This document shows, piece after piece, positions 7,654-14,891 of a DNA stretch of 34,798 nucleotides. The DNA is from Actinomadura sp. 6K520. GTDB taxonomy: Bacteria > Actinomycetota > Actinomycetes > Streptosporangiales > Streptosporangiaceae. The notes beneath the pieces are model-generated. The model was not told the origin of the DNA, ran no database searches, and saw only the letters and a program-made list of their open reading frames with translations. The stretch is from assembly GCF_004349245.1 (NCBI RefSeq), contig NZ_SMLC01000072.1:1-34798 (forward strand), given 5' to 3'. Within the stretch, counting starts at the first letter, position 1. Every line of letters starts with the position of its first letter. Both the position numbers and the translations under genes were made by a program.

Positions 7654-9711
7654 TCAGTCCTGCTTGGGGCGCTTGGCGACCAGCGTCAGCACGTCGTACT
7701 TGGCGACCGAGGCGCCCTCCTGGTTGGTGACGTCGGTGTCCCAGCGGACCTCGCCGTAGCCGGCTCCCTCGCGCGGGGAGATCTGCTTGGCGGTGAGCGT
7801 GACGGTCAGCTCGTCCCCGGGCTTGACCGGGGTGAGGAACCGCAGGTTCTCCAGCCCGTAGTTCGCCAGGACGGGACCGGGGGCGGGGTCGACGAACAGG
7901 CCAGCGGCGAACGACACGACGAGGTAGCCGTGCGCGACCCGTCCGCCGAAGAACGGGTTGGCCTTCGCCGCCTCCTCGTCCATGTGGGCGTAGAAGACGT
8001 CGCCGGTGAACTCCGCGAAGTGCTCCACGTCGTCGAGGGTCACGGCCCGGGGGCCGCCGACGGCGGTGTCGCCGACGCGCAGGTCCTCCAGGTGCTTGCG
8101 GAACGGGTGCTCGCCGGTGACCGTCCGGTCGGTGCCGGGGACCCACCGCCCGGTGATCGAGGTCAGCATGGCGGGCCCGGCCTGCACGGCGGTGCGCCGC
8201 ATGTGGTGCACCACCCCGCGGATCCCGCCCATCTCCTCGCCGCCCCCGGCGCGTCCCGGGCCGCCGTGGACGAGCGCGGGCAGCGGCGACCCGTGCCCCG
8301 TCGACTCCTTGGCGTCCGCGGAGTTCAGCACCAGCAGCCGCCCGTGCCACGGCGCGGTGCCGAGCACCACGTGCCGGGCGAACTCCGCGTCGGCGGTCAC
8401 GACCGACCCGGCGAGGCTGCCGCGGCCCCGCACCGCCAGCTCGACGGCGTGGTCGGCGCCGTCGTAGGGCAGCAGCGTGCTGACCGGCCCGAACGCCTCG
8501 ACCTCGTGCGGCTCCGCGCGGGCGGGGTCGTCGGCGCGCAGCAGGATCGGCGACATGAACGCGCCCCGCTCGGCGTCGGCGCCGCGCACGTCCACCCGGC
8601 CGGGGTCGCCGAAGACGAGGCGTCCGGCGTCCAGCAGCGCCTTCAGCGAGCGCCGCACCTCCTCCCGCTGGTCCAGGCCGGCGAGCGCGCCCATCCGCAC
8701 CTCCGGGTCGGCCGGGTTCCCGACCGTCACCTTCGCCAGCCGGTCGCGGACGGCGTCGGCGACGTCGTCGGCGAGCGCGGCGGGGACCAGCGCGCGGCGG
8801 ATCGCGGTGCACTTCTGCCCCGCCTTGACGGTCATCTCCGCGACGAGCTGCTTGACGTACAGGTCGAACTCGACCGTGCCGGGCGTGGCGTCCGGCCCGA
8901 GGATCGAGCAGTTCAGCGAGTCCGCCTCGGCGTTGAACCGGACCGCGTTGCCCACGATCGCGGGGTGGGTGCGCAGCAGCCGGGCGGTGGACGCCGACCC
9001 GGTGAACCCGACGATGTCCTGCTCGGTGAGGTGGTCGAGCAGGTCGCCCGGGTCACCGCAGACCAGCTGCACGGTGCCCTCCGGCAGGATGCCGGACTCG
9101 ACGATCAGCTCGACGAGCCGGGCCGTCAGGTACGCGGTCTGGCTCGCGGGCTTGATCAGGCTCGGCACGCCGGCGAGGAACGCGGGCGCGAGCTTCTCCA
9201 GCGGCCCCCACACCGGGAAGTTGAACGCGTTGATCTGCACCGCGACGCCGTGCGACGGGGTGCACAGGTGCTGCCCGACGAACGTCCCGCCCTTCCCGAG
9301 CGGCTCGACGTCCCCTTCGATCAGCACCGTGTCGTTCGGCAGTTCGCGCTTGCCCTTGCTCGAATAGGCGAACAGGACGCCGATGCCGCCGTCGACGTCG
9401 AACTTCGAATCGCCCAGAGTCGCGCCCGTCCGCGCCGACAGGGCGTACAGCTCCTCGCGATGCTCCCGCAGGTGGGACGCCAGCGCCTTCAGCAGGGCCG
9501 CCCGCTGGTGGAACGTCAGCTCCCGCAGCACCGGGCCGCCGACCCTCCGGCCGTACTCCAGCGCACCGCCCATGTCGACGCCCGCCGACGAGATCCGGGC
9601 GACCTCGTCTCCGGTGACGGCGTCGCGCAGCGGCACCCCCTCGCCGTCCGGAGCACGCCATGAACCCGACACGTAACTGCGCAGCACGACCACTTGGACC
9701 TCCTCGTCCAT
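7654..9711 (-). CDS. paaZ: PaaZ-type bifunctional aldehyde dehydrogenase / enoyl-CoA hydratase
   Basis: The 685-residue protein fuses an N-terminal aldehyde dehydrogenase (about 1-510) with a C-terminal MaoC-like hotdog hydratase (about 530-685), the architecture of PaaZ. In phenylacetate breakdown PaaZ opens the oxepin-CoA ring and oxidises the resulting semialdehyde. The dehydrogenase half shows INAFNFPVWG, FTGSAS, the Glu in FNAEADSLN and the Cys in KAGQKCTAIRR. The hydratase half shows GDVFYAHMDEEAA with the Asp/His pair, then GRVAHGYLV. I take the ATG at 9711 (MDEEVQVVVLRSYVSG); an in-frame GTG at 9732 is possible but adds residues the family lacks. The rest of the paa pathway is not in the window. 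It is divergent from an acyl-CoA ligase. Confidence 0.93.
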   Translation of the reverse strand: MDEEVQVVVLRSYVSGSWRAPDGEGVPLRDAVTGDEVARISSAGVDMGGALEYGRRVGGPVLRELTFHQRAALLKALASHLREHREELYALSARTGATLGDSKFDVDGGIGVLFAYSSKGKRELPNDTVLIEGDVEPLGKGGTFVGQHLCTPSHGVAVQINAFNFPVWGPLEKLAPAFLAGVPSLIKPASQTAYLTARLVELIVESGILPEGTVQLVCGDPGDLLDHLTEQDIVGFTGSASTARLLRTHPAIVGNAVRFNAEADSLNCSILGPDATPGTVEFDLYVKQLVAEMTVKAGQKCTAIRRALVPAALADDVADAVRDRLAKVTVGNPADPEVRMGALAGLDQREEVRRSLKALLDAGRLVFGDPGRVDVRGADAERGAFMSPILLRADDPARAEPHEVEAFGPVSTLLPYDGADHAVELAVRGRGSLAGSVVTADAEFARHVVLGTAPWHGRLLVLNSADAKESTGHGSPLPALVHGGPGRAGGGEEMGGIRGVVHHMRRTAVQAGPAMLTSITGRWVPGTDRTVTGEHPFRKHLEDLRVGDTAVGGPRAVTLDDVEHFAEFTGDVFYAHMDEEAAKANPFFGGRVAHGYLVVSFAAGLFVDPAPGPVLANYGLENLRFLTPVKPGDELTVTLTAKQISPREGAGYGEVRWDTDVTNQEGASVAKYDVLTLVAKRPKQD

Positions 9712-9820
9712 TGCTCTGAGTCTTCCTGCCACCTACGAGCTTCGTTCACGCCTCGCAGACATGACAGCCGGGACCCGGTGCTTTTGTGTACTCGCACCCC
9801 GGCACTTGCGCAGCAAAGAG

Positions 9821-9839
9821 ACAGATCTTGTGGATCTGT
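9821..9839. promoter_or_regulatory. Palindromic operator candidate between paaZ and acyl-CoA ligase
   Basis: ACAGATC-TTGTG-GATCTGT is a perfect inverted repeat with 7-bp arms. It covers the -35 of the promoter proposed for the ligase and lies about 110 bp before paaZ, so a bound dimeric repressor (TetR-type spacing) would block the ligase and possibly both genes. No regulator gene is adjacent. Inference from sequence only. Confidence 0.6.
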
Positions 9840-9857
9840 CCCGTTCCTGCGTACGCT
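9828..9857 (+). promoter_or_regulatory. Leaderless promoter of the acyl-CoA ligase
   Basis: TTGTGG (9828-9833) and TACGCT (9852-9857) are 18 bp apart. The start codon ATG at 9865 begins 7 nt after the -10, at the expected transcription start, and no Shine-Dalgarno sequence is present. This is the usual layout of a leaderless actinobacterial mRNA. Confidence 0.6.
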
Positions 9858-9864
9858 GCCGGTC

Positions 9865-11427
9865 ATGGTCACGCGCACCCGTATCTCCGCCGAGCTCAAC
9901 GGGCTGCGCGCCGCCGCCCGCGCCGGGATGATCGGCCCGCTGCCTCCGCGGGCCCTCGCCGCGACGGCGCGGGCGCTGCGGCGGTACGGGCCGCTCGGCG
10001 CGGCGACGGCACTGCCCGCGCACCGCTTCCCGGCCCGCACCGGCCTGGTCGACGACCGCGGGAGCCTCACGTTCGGCGAGCTGGACCGGCGCTGCAACGC
10101 CCTCGCCAACGCCCTGCTGGCGCGCGGCATCGGCGCGGGCGACACCGTGGGGATCCTGTGCCGCAACCACCGCGGCCTCCTGGAGGCGATGTCGGGGGCG
10201 GCGAAGACGGGCGCGTCCGTCCTGTTCCTCAACACCGACTTCGCCGCGCCCCAGCTCCGCGACGCCGCCGCCCGCGAGGGCGTCACCGCCGTCATCCACG
10301 ACGAGGAGTTCGCCCCCGTCGTGGCCGGCCTCGGCATGCCCCGCTTCACCGAGGCCGACCTGGACGACCTCATCGGCGGGGCGGACGGCGCGCCGCCGCC
10401 CGCCCCGCCCCGGCACGGCTCCATGGTGATCCTCACCAGCGGCACGTCCGGGCGGCCGAAGGGCGCGCCGCGGGCGCAGTCCCGGTCGATGGCGCTGCCC
10501 GGCGGCATCCTGTCGAAGGTGCCGTTCCGCGGCGGGGAGCCCATGTTCGTCGGGCCGCCGCTCTTCCACGGCCTCGGGCTGACCTCCGCCGTGCTCGCGC
10601 TGGGGCTCGGGTCGACACTGGTACTGCGCCGCCGGTTCGACGCGGCCGGCGTTCTCGACGACCTGGAGACGCACGGCTGCGCGTCGCTCGTCGCCGTCCC
10701 GGTCATGCTGAGCCGGCTCCTGGCCGTCCCCGGCGCGGACACGCGCGACCTGTCCCGCCTCAGGGTGGTCATGACGGGCGGCGCGCGGCTCGACCCCGAT
10801 CTCGCGAACCGCGTCCTGGCGGCGTTCGGGCCGGTCCTCTACAACTTCTACGGCTCCACCGAGGCGTCCTGCATCACGATCGCCACGCCGGACGACCTGG
10901 CCGCCGCGCCCGGCTGCGTCGGCCGCCCGCCCGCGGGGACCACCGTGGCGATCCTCGGCGACGACGACCGCCCCGCGGCGCCCGGCGCGACCGGCCGCGT
11001 CTTCGTCGACACCCCGGCCCGGTTCGGCGGCTACACCGGCGGGGGCGGCAAGGAGGAGGTCGGCGGGCTTATGGCGGTCGGCGACCTCGGGCACCTCGAC
11101 GGGGACGGCCGGCTGCACGTCGACGGCCGCGCCGACGACATGATCGTGTCGGGCGGCGAGAACGTCCACCCGGGCGAGGTCGAGGACCTCCTCGCCGCCC
11201 ACCCCGGCATCGCGGAGGCCGCCGTCACCGGCGTGCCCGACGCCGAGTTCGGGCACCGCCTGCGCGCGCACGTGGTCCGCGCCGCCGGCGCCGCCCTGAC
11301 GGAGGACGAGGTCAAGGGACACGTCGCCGCCAACCTCGCCCGGCACAAGGTCCCCCGCGACGTGGTCTTCCTCGACCGGCTGCCCCGCAACCCGGCGGGC
11401 AAGGTCGTCAAGCGCGCCCTGGGCTGA
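9865..11427 (+). CDS. Fatty-acyl-CoA synthetase/ligase (FadD-like)
   Basis: The 520-residue adenylate-forming enzyme activates a carboxylic acid with ATP and CoA. The phosphate loop is MVILTSGTSGRPKGAPR, a slight variant of TSGTTGxPKG. It is followed by YGSTEAS (A5 motif), GRADDMIVSGGENVHP (hinge and A8) and the acyl-transfer Lys513 in RNPAGKVVKR. An N-terminal segment of about 60 residues precedes the ligase core, as in mycobacterial FadD2/FadD12-type proteins. The start at 9865 agrees with a leaderless promoter; upstream in-frame starts would run through the promoter. The divergent paaZ suggests a shared role in aromatic or fatty acid breakdown, and phenylacetate-CoA or acyl-CoA ligation are both possible. 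The substrate is not predictable here. Confidence 0.88.
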   Translation: MVTRTRISAELNGLRAAARAGMIGPLPPRALAATARALRRYGPLGAATALPAHRFPARTGLVDDRGSLTFGELDRRCNALANALLARGIGAGDTVGILCRNHRGLLEAMSGAAKTGASVLFLNTDFAAPQLRDAAAREGVTAVIHDEEFAPVVAGLGMPRFTEADLDDLIGGADGAPPPAPPRHGSMVILTSGTSGRPKGAPRAQSRSMALPGGILSKVPFRGGEPMFVGPPLFHGLGLTSAVLALGLGSTLVLRRRFDAAGVLDDLETHGCASLVAVPVMLSRLLAVPGADTRDLSRLRVVMTGGARLDPDLANRVLAAFGPVLYNFYGSTEASCITIATPDDLAAAPGCVGRPPAGTTVAILGDDDRPAAPGATGRVFVDTPARFGGYTGGGGKEEVGGLMAVGDLGHLDGDGRLHVDGRADDMIVSGGENVHPGEVEDLLAAHPGIAEAAVTGVPDAEFGHRLRAHVVRAAGAALTEDEVKGHVAANLARHKVPRDVVFLDRLPRNPAGKVVKRALG

Positions 11428-11481
11428 CGCCGCCCCGCCGCACCCGCCCGGACCGGGCATGCGGTGCCGCGCCGCCGCTGG

Positions 11482-11487
11482 GATACT
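11482..11487 (+). promoter_or_regulatory. -10 element of a leaderless aldo/keto reductase promoter
   Basis: GATACT ends 7 nt before the ATG at 11495, with no ribosome binding site between them. The geometry repeats that of the acyl-CoA ligase gene. No convincing -35 is seen. Confidence 0.4.
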
Positions 11488-11494
11488 CCGGGCC

Positions 11495-12520
11495 ATGACC
11501 TATGCGGCGGACAGTGAGCGGTACGAGCGGATTCCCTACCGGCGGTGCGGGCGCAGCGGGCTGCGGCTCCCGGCGATCTCGCTGGGCCTGTGGCACAACT
11601 TCGGCGACGACCGGCCGCTGGAGGTGCAGCGGGCGATCCTCCGGCGCGCGTTCGACCTCGGTGTCACGCACTTCGACCTGGCGAACAACTACGGGCCCCC
11701 GTACGGCTCCGCGGAGCTCAACTTCGGCCGGATCCTGCGGGAGGACCTGCGGTCGTACCGGGACGAGCTGATCATCTCCACGAAGGCCGGCTACGACATG
11801 TGGCCGGGTCCCTACGGTGAATGGGGGTCGCGCAAGTACCTGCTGGCCAGCCTCGACCAGTCGCTGAGCCGGATGGGCCTGGACTACGTCGACATCTTCT
11901 ACAGCCACCGCTTCGACCCGGAGACGCCGCTGGAGGAGACGATGGGGGCGCTGGACACGGCCGTCCGGTCCGGGAAGGCGCTCTACGCGGGGATCTCCTC
12001 GTACTCGGCCGAGCGGACCGCGGAGGCCGCGGCGATCCTGCGCGAGATGGGGACGCCGCTGCTGATCCACCAGCCGTCGTACTCGATGCTCAACAGGTGG
12101 ATCGAGGGCGGGCTGCTGGACACGCTGGACCGGGAGGGCGTGGGCTGCATCGCGTTCTCGCCGCTGGCGCAGGGGATGCTGACCGGCAAGTACCTCGGCG
12201 GCATTCCCGAGGGGTCGCGGGCGAGCAAGGGCACGTCGTTCTCGTCGAGCCTGCTGACCGAGGAGAACGTCCGGCACGTCCGGCGGCTGCACGAGATCGC
12301 CGAGGGGCGCGGCCAGACCCTCGCGCAGCTAGCCCTGGCCTGGTCGCTGCGCGACGGCCGGGTCACCTCCTCGCTGATCGGCGCGAGCAGCGTCGGCCAG
12401 CTGGAGGAGAACCTCGCGGCGCTGAACCGGCTGGACTTCACCGCGGACGAGCTGGCCGCGATCGACCGGGACGCCGTCGAGGCGGGCGTCAACATCTGGG
12501 CGGCCTCCAGCGCGGGCTGA
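11495..12520 (+). CDS. mgrA: Aldo/keto reductase, L-glyceraldehyde-3-phosphate reductase type
   Basis: This 341-residue TIM-barrel reductase uses NADPH to reduce aldehydes. The catalytic tetrad is visible: Asp61 (FDLANNYG), Tyr66, Lys97 (STKAGYD) and His138 (YSHRFD). The N-terminus (RIPYRRCGRSGLRLPAISLG) and GPPYGSAE segment match the YghZ/MgrA group, which reduces L-glyceraldehyde 3-phosphate and methylglyoxal. C-terminal SSLIGASSVGQLEENLAAL is the family's cofactor-binding loop. Length matches the 330-345 of the group. The preferred ATG follows a -10-like element by 7 nt, so translation is probably leaderless. It is 67 bp behind the ligase gene and may be transcribed separately. Confidence 0.93.
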   Translation: MTYAADSERYERIPYRRCGRSGLRLPAISLGLWHNFGDDRPLEVQRAILRRAFDLGVTHFDLANNYGPPYGSAELNFGRILREDLRSYRDELIISTKAGYDMWPGPYGEWGSRKYLLASLDQSLSRMGLDYVDIFYSHRFDPETPLEETMGALDTAVRSGKALYAGISSYSAERTAEAAAILREMGTPLLIHQPSYSMLNRWIEGGLLDTLDREGVGCIAFSPLAQGMLTGKYLGGIPEGSRASKGTSFSSSLLTEENVRHVRRLHEIAEGRGQTLAQLALAWSLRDGRVTSSLIGASSVGQLEENLAALNRLDFTADELAAIDRDAVEAGVNIWAASSAG

Positions 12521-12597
12521 CCGCCGCACCCGTGCATCGACCGGGCAGGACGGGGCACGAGCACCGCATGGACGAGATGACGTTCGCGAGGTGACCC

Positions 12598-12936
12598 GTG
12601 TCCCCACCCGACCGGAACGACCCGGATCAGAACGGCCCCGGCCGGAACGGCGGAGCGGCTCCCGAGTGGCGTGACCCGGAGTGGCGCGGCCCCGGCTCGC
12701 GGGGCCGCTACCGGCACGGGCAGCCGAGCGGCGGCGAGCCGCTGACCGCCCGTAGCCCGCTGCGGCTGCGGGCGGTCCTGTCGGCCGTCGCGCTGGTCCT
12801 GGCGGTGGGCGCCGCGATCGTCTTCACGGTGACCGCGGACGGCGACGGGGCCTGGGCCGCGGCGGCCATCTGCGCGGTGGTCGCCGTCATCGCCGCCGTC
12901 GACCTGGTCGTGATCGCCCGGCGGGCCCGCATGTGA
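12598..12936 (+). CDS. Small membrane protein, DUF6343-like
   Basis: The 112-residue protein has a long polar, Arg/Gly/Pro-rich N-terminus (1-50), then two hydrophobic segments (about 59-79 and 86-106) and a short Arg-rich tail. The block GEPLTARSPLRLRAVL just before the first membrane helix resembles actinobacterial DUF6343 proteins, which are of unknown function. GAGGTG 4 nt before the GTG start supports translation. The stop codon lies 6 bp from the stop of the convergent glycosyltransferase gene, with no terminator between them. No function can be assigned. Confidence 0.65.
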   Translation: MSPPDRNDPDQNGPGRNGGAAPEWRDPEWRGPGSRGRYRHGQPSGGEPLTARSPLRLRAVLSAVALVLAVGAAIVFTVTADGDGAWAAAAICAVVAVIAAVDLVVIARRARM

Positions 12937-12942
12937 CGCGCG

Positions 12943-13770
12943 TCAGTAGTCCGTGAGGCGGGCGCGCGCCGCCTCCACCGCGGGCGGGACGGGGCGGCGC
13001 GCGCGGGCCACCGCGGGCAGCGCGCGGGCGGCGTCCGCGAGGCCCGCGCGGCCGTCGCGGGTGCCCAGCGCGGCCGCGGCGGCGCGGGCGACCGCCGGCA
13101 GCGGGCGGCGCAGCCACGCGGTCAGCACCCGGTTGCGCGCCTCCCTGCGGCGGCGGCCGGCCGGGTCGCGGCCCACCGCGGACGGGTGGTGGTGGACGAC
13201 GAGCTCGGGCACGTAGGCGAGCCCCCATCCGGCCGCGGCCAGGTCGAGGGCGAGGAGCTCCTCCTCCCCGCCGAAGTGCAGGACCTCCGAGAAGCCGCCG
13301 ACGCCGAGGAACGCCTCCCGCCGGACGACGACCGAGCAGGCGAGGAACCCGAGGATCGCCGGGCCGGGCAGCCCGTCCGGCCGGCCGAGCGGCGCGCGGG
13401 CCATCTCCGCCGAGACCGGCTCGGGCCGCTCGTCCGCGCCGACGAGCACGCGGGCGGCGAGCAGCGCCGTCCGCGGGTGGGCGTCGAGGATCCGCACGGC
13501 GCGGTCCAGGGCGCCGGGGGCCCACCAGGAGTCGTCGTCGGCGAACGCGACGTAGCGGGTCGAGGCGTGCCGGGCGGCGACGGTGCGGGCCGCGGCGCCC
13601 AGGTTGCGCGGCAGCCGCAGCACCGTGGCGCCGGCCTCCGCGGCGACGGCGGCCGTGCCGTCGGAGGAGGCGTTGTCGGCCACGATCACCGGGGCGGCGT
13701 GCCGCGCGAGGCTGCGGCGCAGCTCCGGGGCGCGGTCGCGGGTCGCGACGAGGACGGTCACATCGGGCAC
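12943..13770 (-). CDS. Glycosyltransferase family 2
   Basis: The 275-residue product is a GT-A fold glycosyltransferase. It shows VTVLVATRDR and IVADNASSDGT for nucleotide-sugar binding, FADDDSWW (the DxD metal motif) and FGGEEELLALDLAAAGW, equivalent to the ED catalytic block. There is no membrane anchor; the C-terminal 70 residues are Ala/Arg-rich and helical. The GTG start at 13770 lies 10 bp after the stop of the similar upstream gene, so the pair is one transcript. The two proteins share VDNASxDGT, PRNLGA, DAHPR, GGEEELL and WLRRPLPA blocks and are clearly tandem paralogues. Sugar donor and acceptor are unknown; the neighbouring heptose operon suggests the same glycan. Confidence 0.88.
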   Translation of the reverse strand: MPDVTVLVATRDRAPELRRSLARHAAPVIVADNASSDGTAAVAAEAGATVLRLPRNLGAAARTVAARHASTRYVAFADDDSWWAPGALDRAVRILDAHPRTALLAARVLVGADERPEPVSAEMARAPLGRPDGLPGPAILGFLACSVVVRREAFLGVGGFSEVLHFGGEEELLALDLAAAGWGLAYVPELVVHHHPSAVGRDPAGRRRREARNRVLTAWLRRPLPAVARAAAAALGTRDGRAGLADAARALPAVARARRPVPPAVEAARARLTDY

Positions 13771-13780
13771 GGGCGGCTCC

Positions 13781-14668
13781 CTAGCTCACGTAGCGGCGGG
13801 CCTTGGACTCCCGCTGGGACGCCTCCAGGCACCGGAGCCGGTCTTCGACGTCCGGTGGCAGCGTCCGGCGCTCCCGCGCCACCCAGGCCAGCCCCGCGGC
13901 GGCCTCGGCGAGCGCGGCGGCCGTGACGCGGTCGCGCGGCAGGGTGCGCAGCAGCCCGGCCGTGCGCCGCGCGGCGGCGGGCAGCGGGCGGCGCAGCCAG
14001 GTGAACCACAGCGTGTTGCGGATGCCGTGGCGGCGCCGCAGGTGCGGCTCGCGCAGCCGGGACGGCTCGTGGTGCACGACGACGTCCTCGGCGAAGCACA
14101 GCTGCCAGCCGAGCGCCATCAGGTCGGCGCTGAGCAGCTCCTCCTCGCCGCCCAGCCACAGCCGCGCGGAGAACCCGCCCGCCTCGCGGAACGCCTCGGC
14201 CCTCACCATGGACGCCCCGGCGAGGAACGAGCCGAGCGCGGGGCCGGGGAGCCACGGCGGCCCCGGGACCGGCGAGTGCCGCAGCTCCGGCACGATCGGG
14301 TCCTCGCCGCCGCCGGGCTCGACCAGGATCCGCCCGGTGACCACCGCGAGCCGCGGGTGGGCGTCGAGCAGGTCCGCGGCGCGGGACGGGGCGTCCGGCT
14401 CCCACCAGGTGTCGTCGTCCCAGAACGCCACGTACGGGGTGCGGACGTGGTCGACCGCGAGATTGCGGGCGACGGCGCCGAGGTTGCGCGGGGAACGGAT
14501 CAGCCGGATCTCCGGGAATTCCGCCGCGACGGCGTCGGGGGTGCCGTCCCGCGACGCGTTGTCCACCACGATGACCGGGGGCCGCTCCGCGACCTTCCGG
14601 GTGCGCGCGAGGGAGGCGAGCAGCGAAGGCCGGCGGTCCCGCGTGATCACTACGACGGTGCTGCGCAT
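13781..14668 (-). CDS. Glycosyltransferase family 2 (paralogue)
   Basis: This 295-residue GT-A glycosyltransferase has STVVVITRDR, VIVVDNASRDGT, the metal motif FWDDDTWW and LGGEEELLSADLMALGW. It is the closest relative in the window of the next gene downstream. I place the start at the ATG 14668, where the conserved fold begins and high-GC codon use starts. A GGGTAC hexamer (14678-14683 on the minus strand) just before it would make a near-leaderless transcript. An in-frame ATG at 14713 has an AGGAAG site and would add 15 residues; those codons have poor third-position GC, so I rate it second. It is divergent from the heptose operon. Confidence 0.86.
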   Translation of the reverse strand: MRSTVVVITRDRRPSLLASLARTRKVAERPPVIVVDNASRDGTPDAVAAEFPEIRLIRSPRNLGAVARNLAVDHVRTPYVAFWDDDTWWEPDAPSRAADLLDAHPRLAVVTGRILVEPGGGEDPIVPELRHSPVPGPPWLPGPALGSFLAGASMVRAEAFREAGGFSARLWLGGEEELLSADLMALGWQLCFAEDVVVHHEPSRLREPHLRRRHGIRNTLWFTWLRRPLPAAARRTAGLLRTLPRDRVTAAALAEAAAGLAWVARERRTLPPDVEDRLRCLEASQRESKARRYVS

Positions 14669-14891
14669 ATTCGGCGAGTACCCGCAGTTTTCGGCTCCAT
14701 GTCGGCAACTCATGTTCTTCCTGGCAGTTCGCCTACTAGCACTTTTTCGGACTCCAGTGTTTAGCGGCACCGTTACCGGCAATGCCGAAATCACCTATAG
14801 GGGATTTGCTCTCGCAACACCCGCCAAAGAGCCGGTGACTACGACGACGTCATCGGCACCTCACCGAATGCTGCGCCGAAACGGGGCTTAT
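14669..14891. other. Divergent regulatory gap of the glycan locus
   Basis: This 223-bp gap is much lower in GC than its surroundings (31 of 60 bases G/C in 14701-14760). It contains a promoter candidate for the operon, a CGGCA-A-TGCCG inverted repeat (14777-14787), the palindrome CCTATAGG (14794-14801), and a leader hairpin with 9-bp arms including one G-T pair (14831-14839 and 14849-14857). No coding region is supported in it. Confidence 0.5.
14773..14801 (+). promoter_or_regulatory. Candidate promoter of the heptose/carbamoyl operon
   Basis: TTACCG (14773-14778) and TATAGG (14796-14801) are spaced by 17 bp and would start a leader of about 84 nt before the carbamoyltransferase ATG. The inverted repeat CGGCA-A-TGCCG lies in the spacer and could be an operator. 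Predicted by eye. Confidence 0.45.

Noticed and set aside
9712..9732. GTG 9732 as paaZ start
   Set aside because: It adds seven residues not typical of PaaZ and its upstream sequence lacks a clear ribosome site.
12934..12945. Palindrome TGACGCGCGTCA between two convergent genes
   Set aside because: It consists of the two opposing TGA stop codons and the few bases between them, so the symmetry is largely forced; arms are too short for a terminator.
14669..14713. N-terminal extension of the GT2 gene from ATG 14713 with an AGGAAG site
   Set aside because: The 15 extra codons have poor third-position GC and lie outside the conserved fold. I kept 14668 but noted the alternative.
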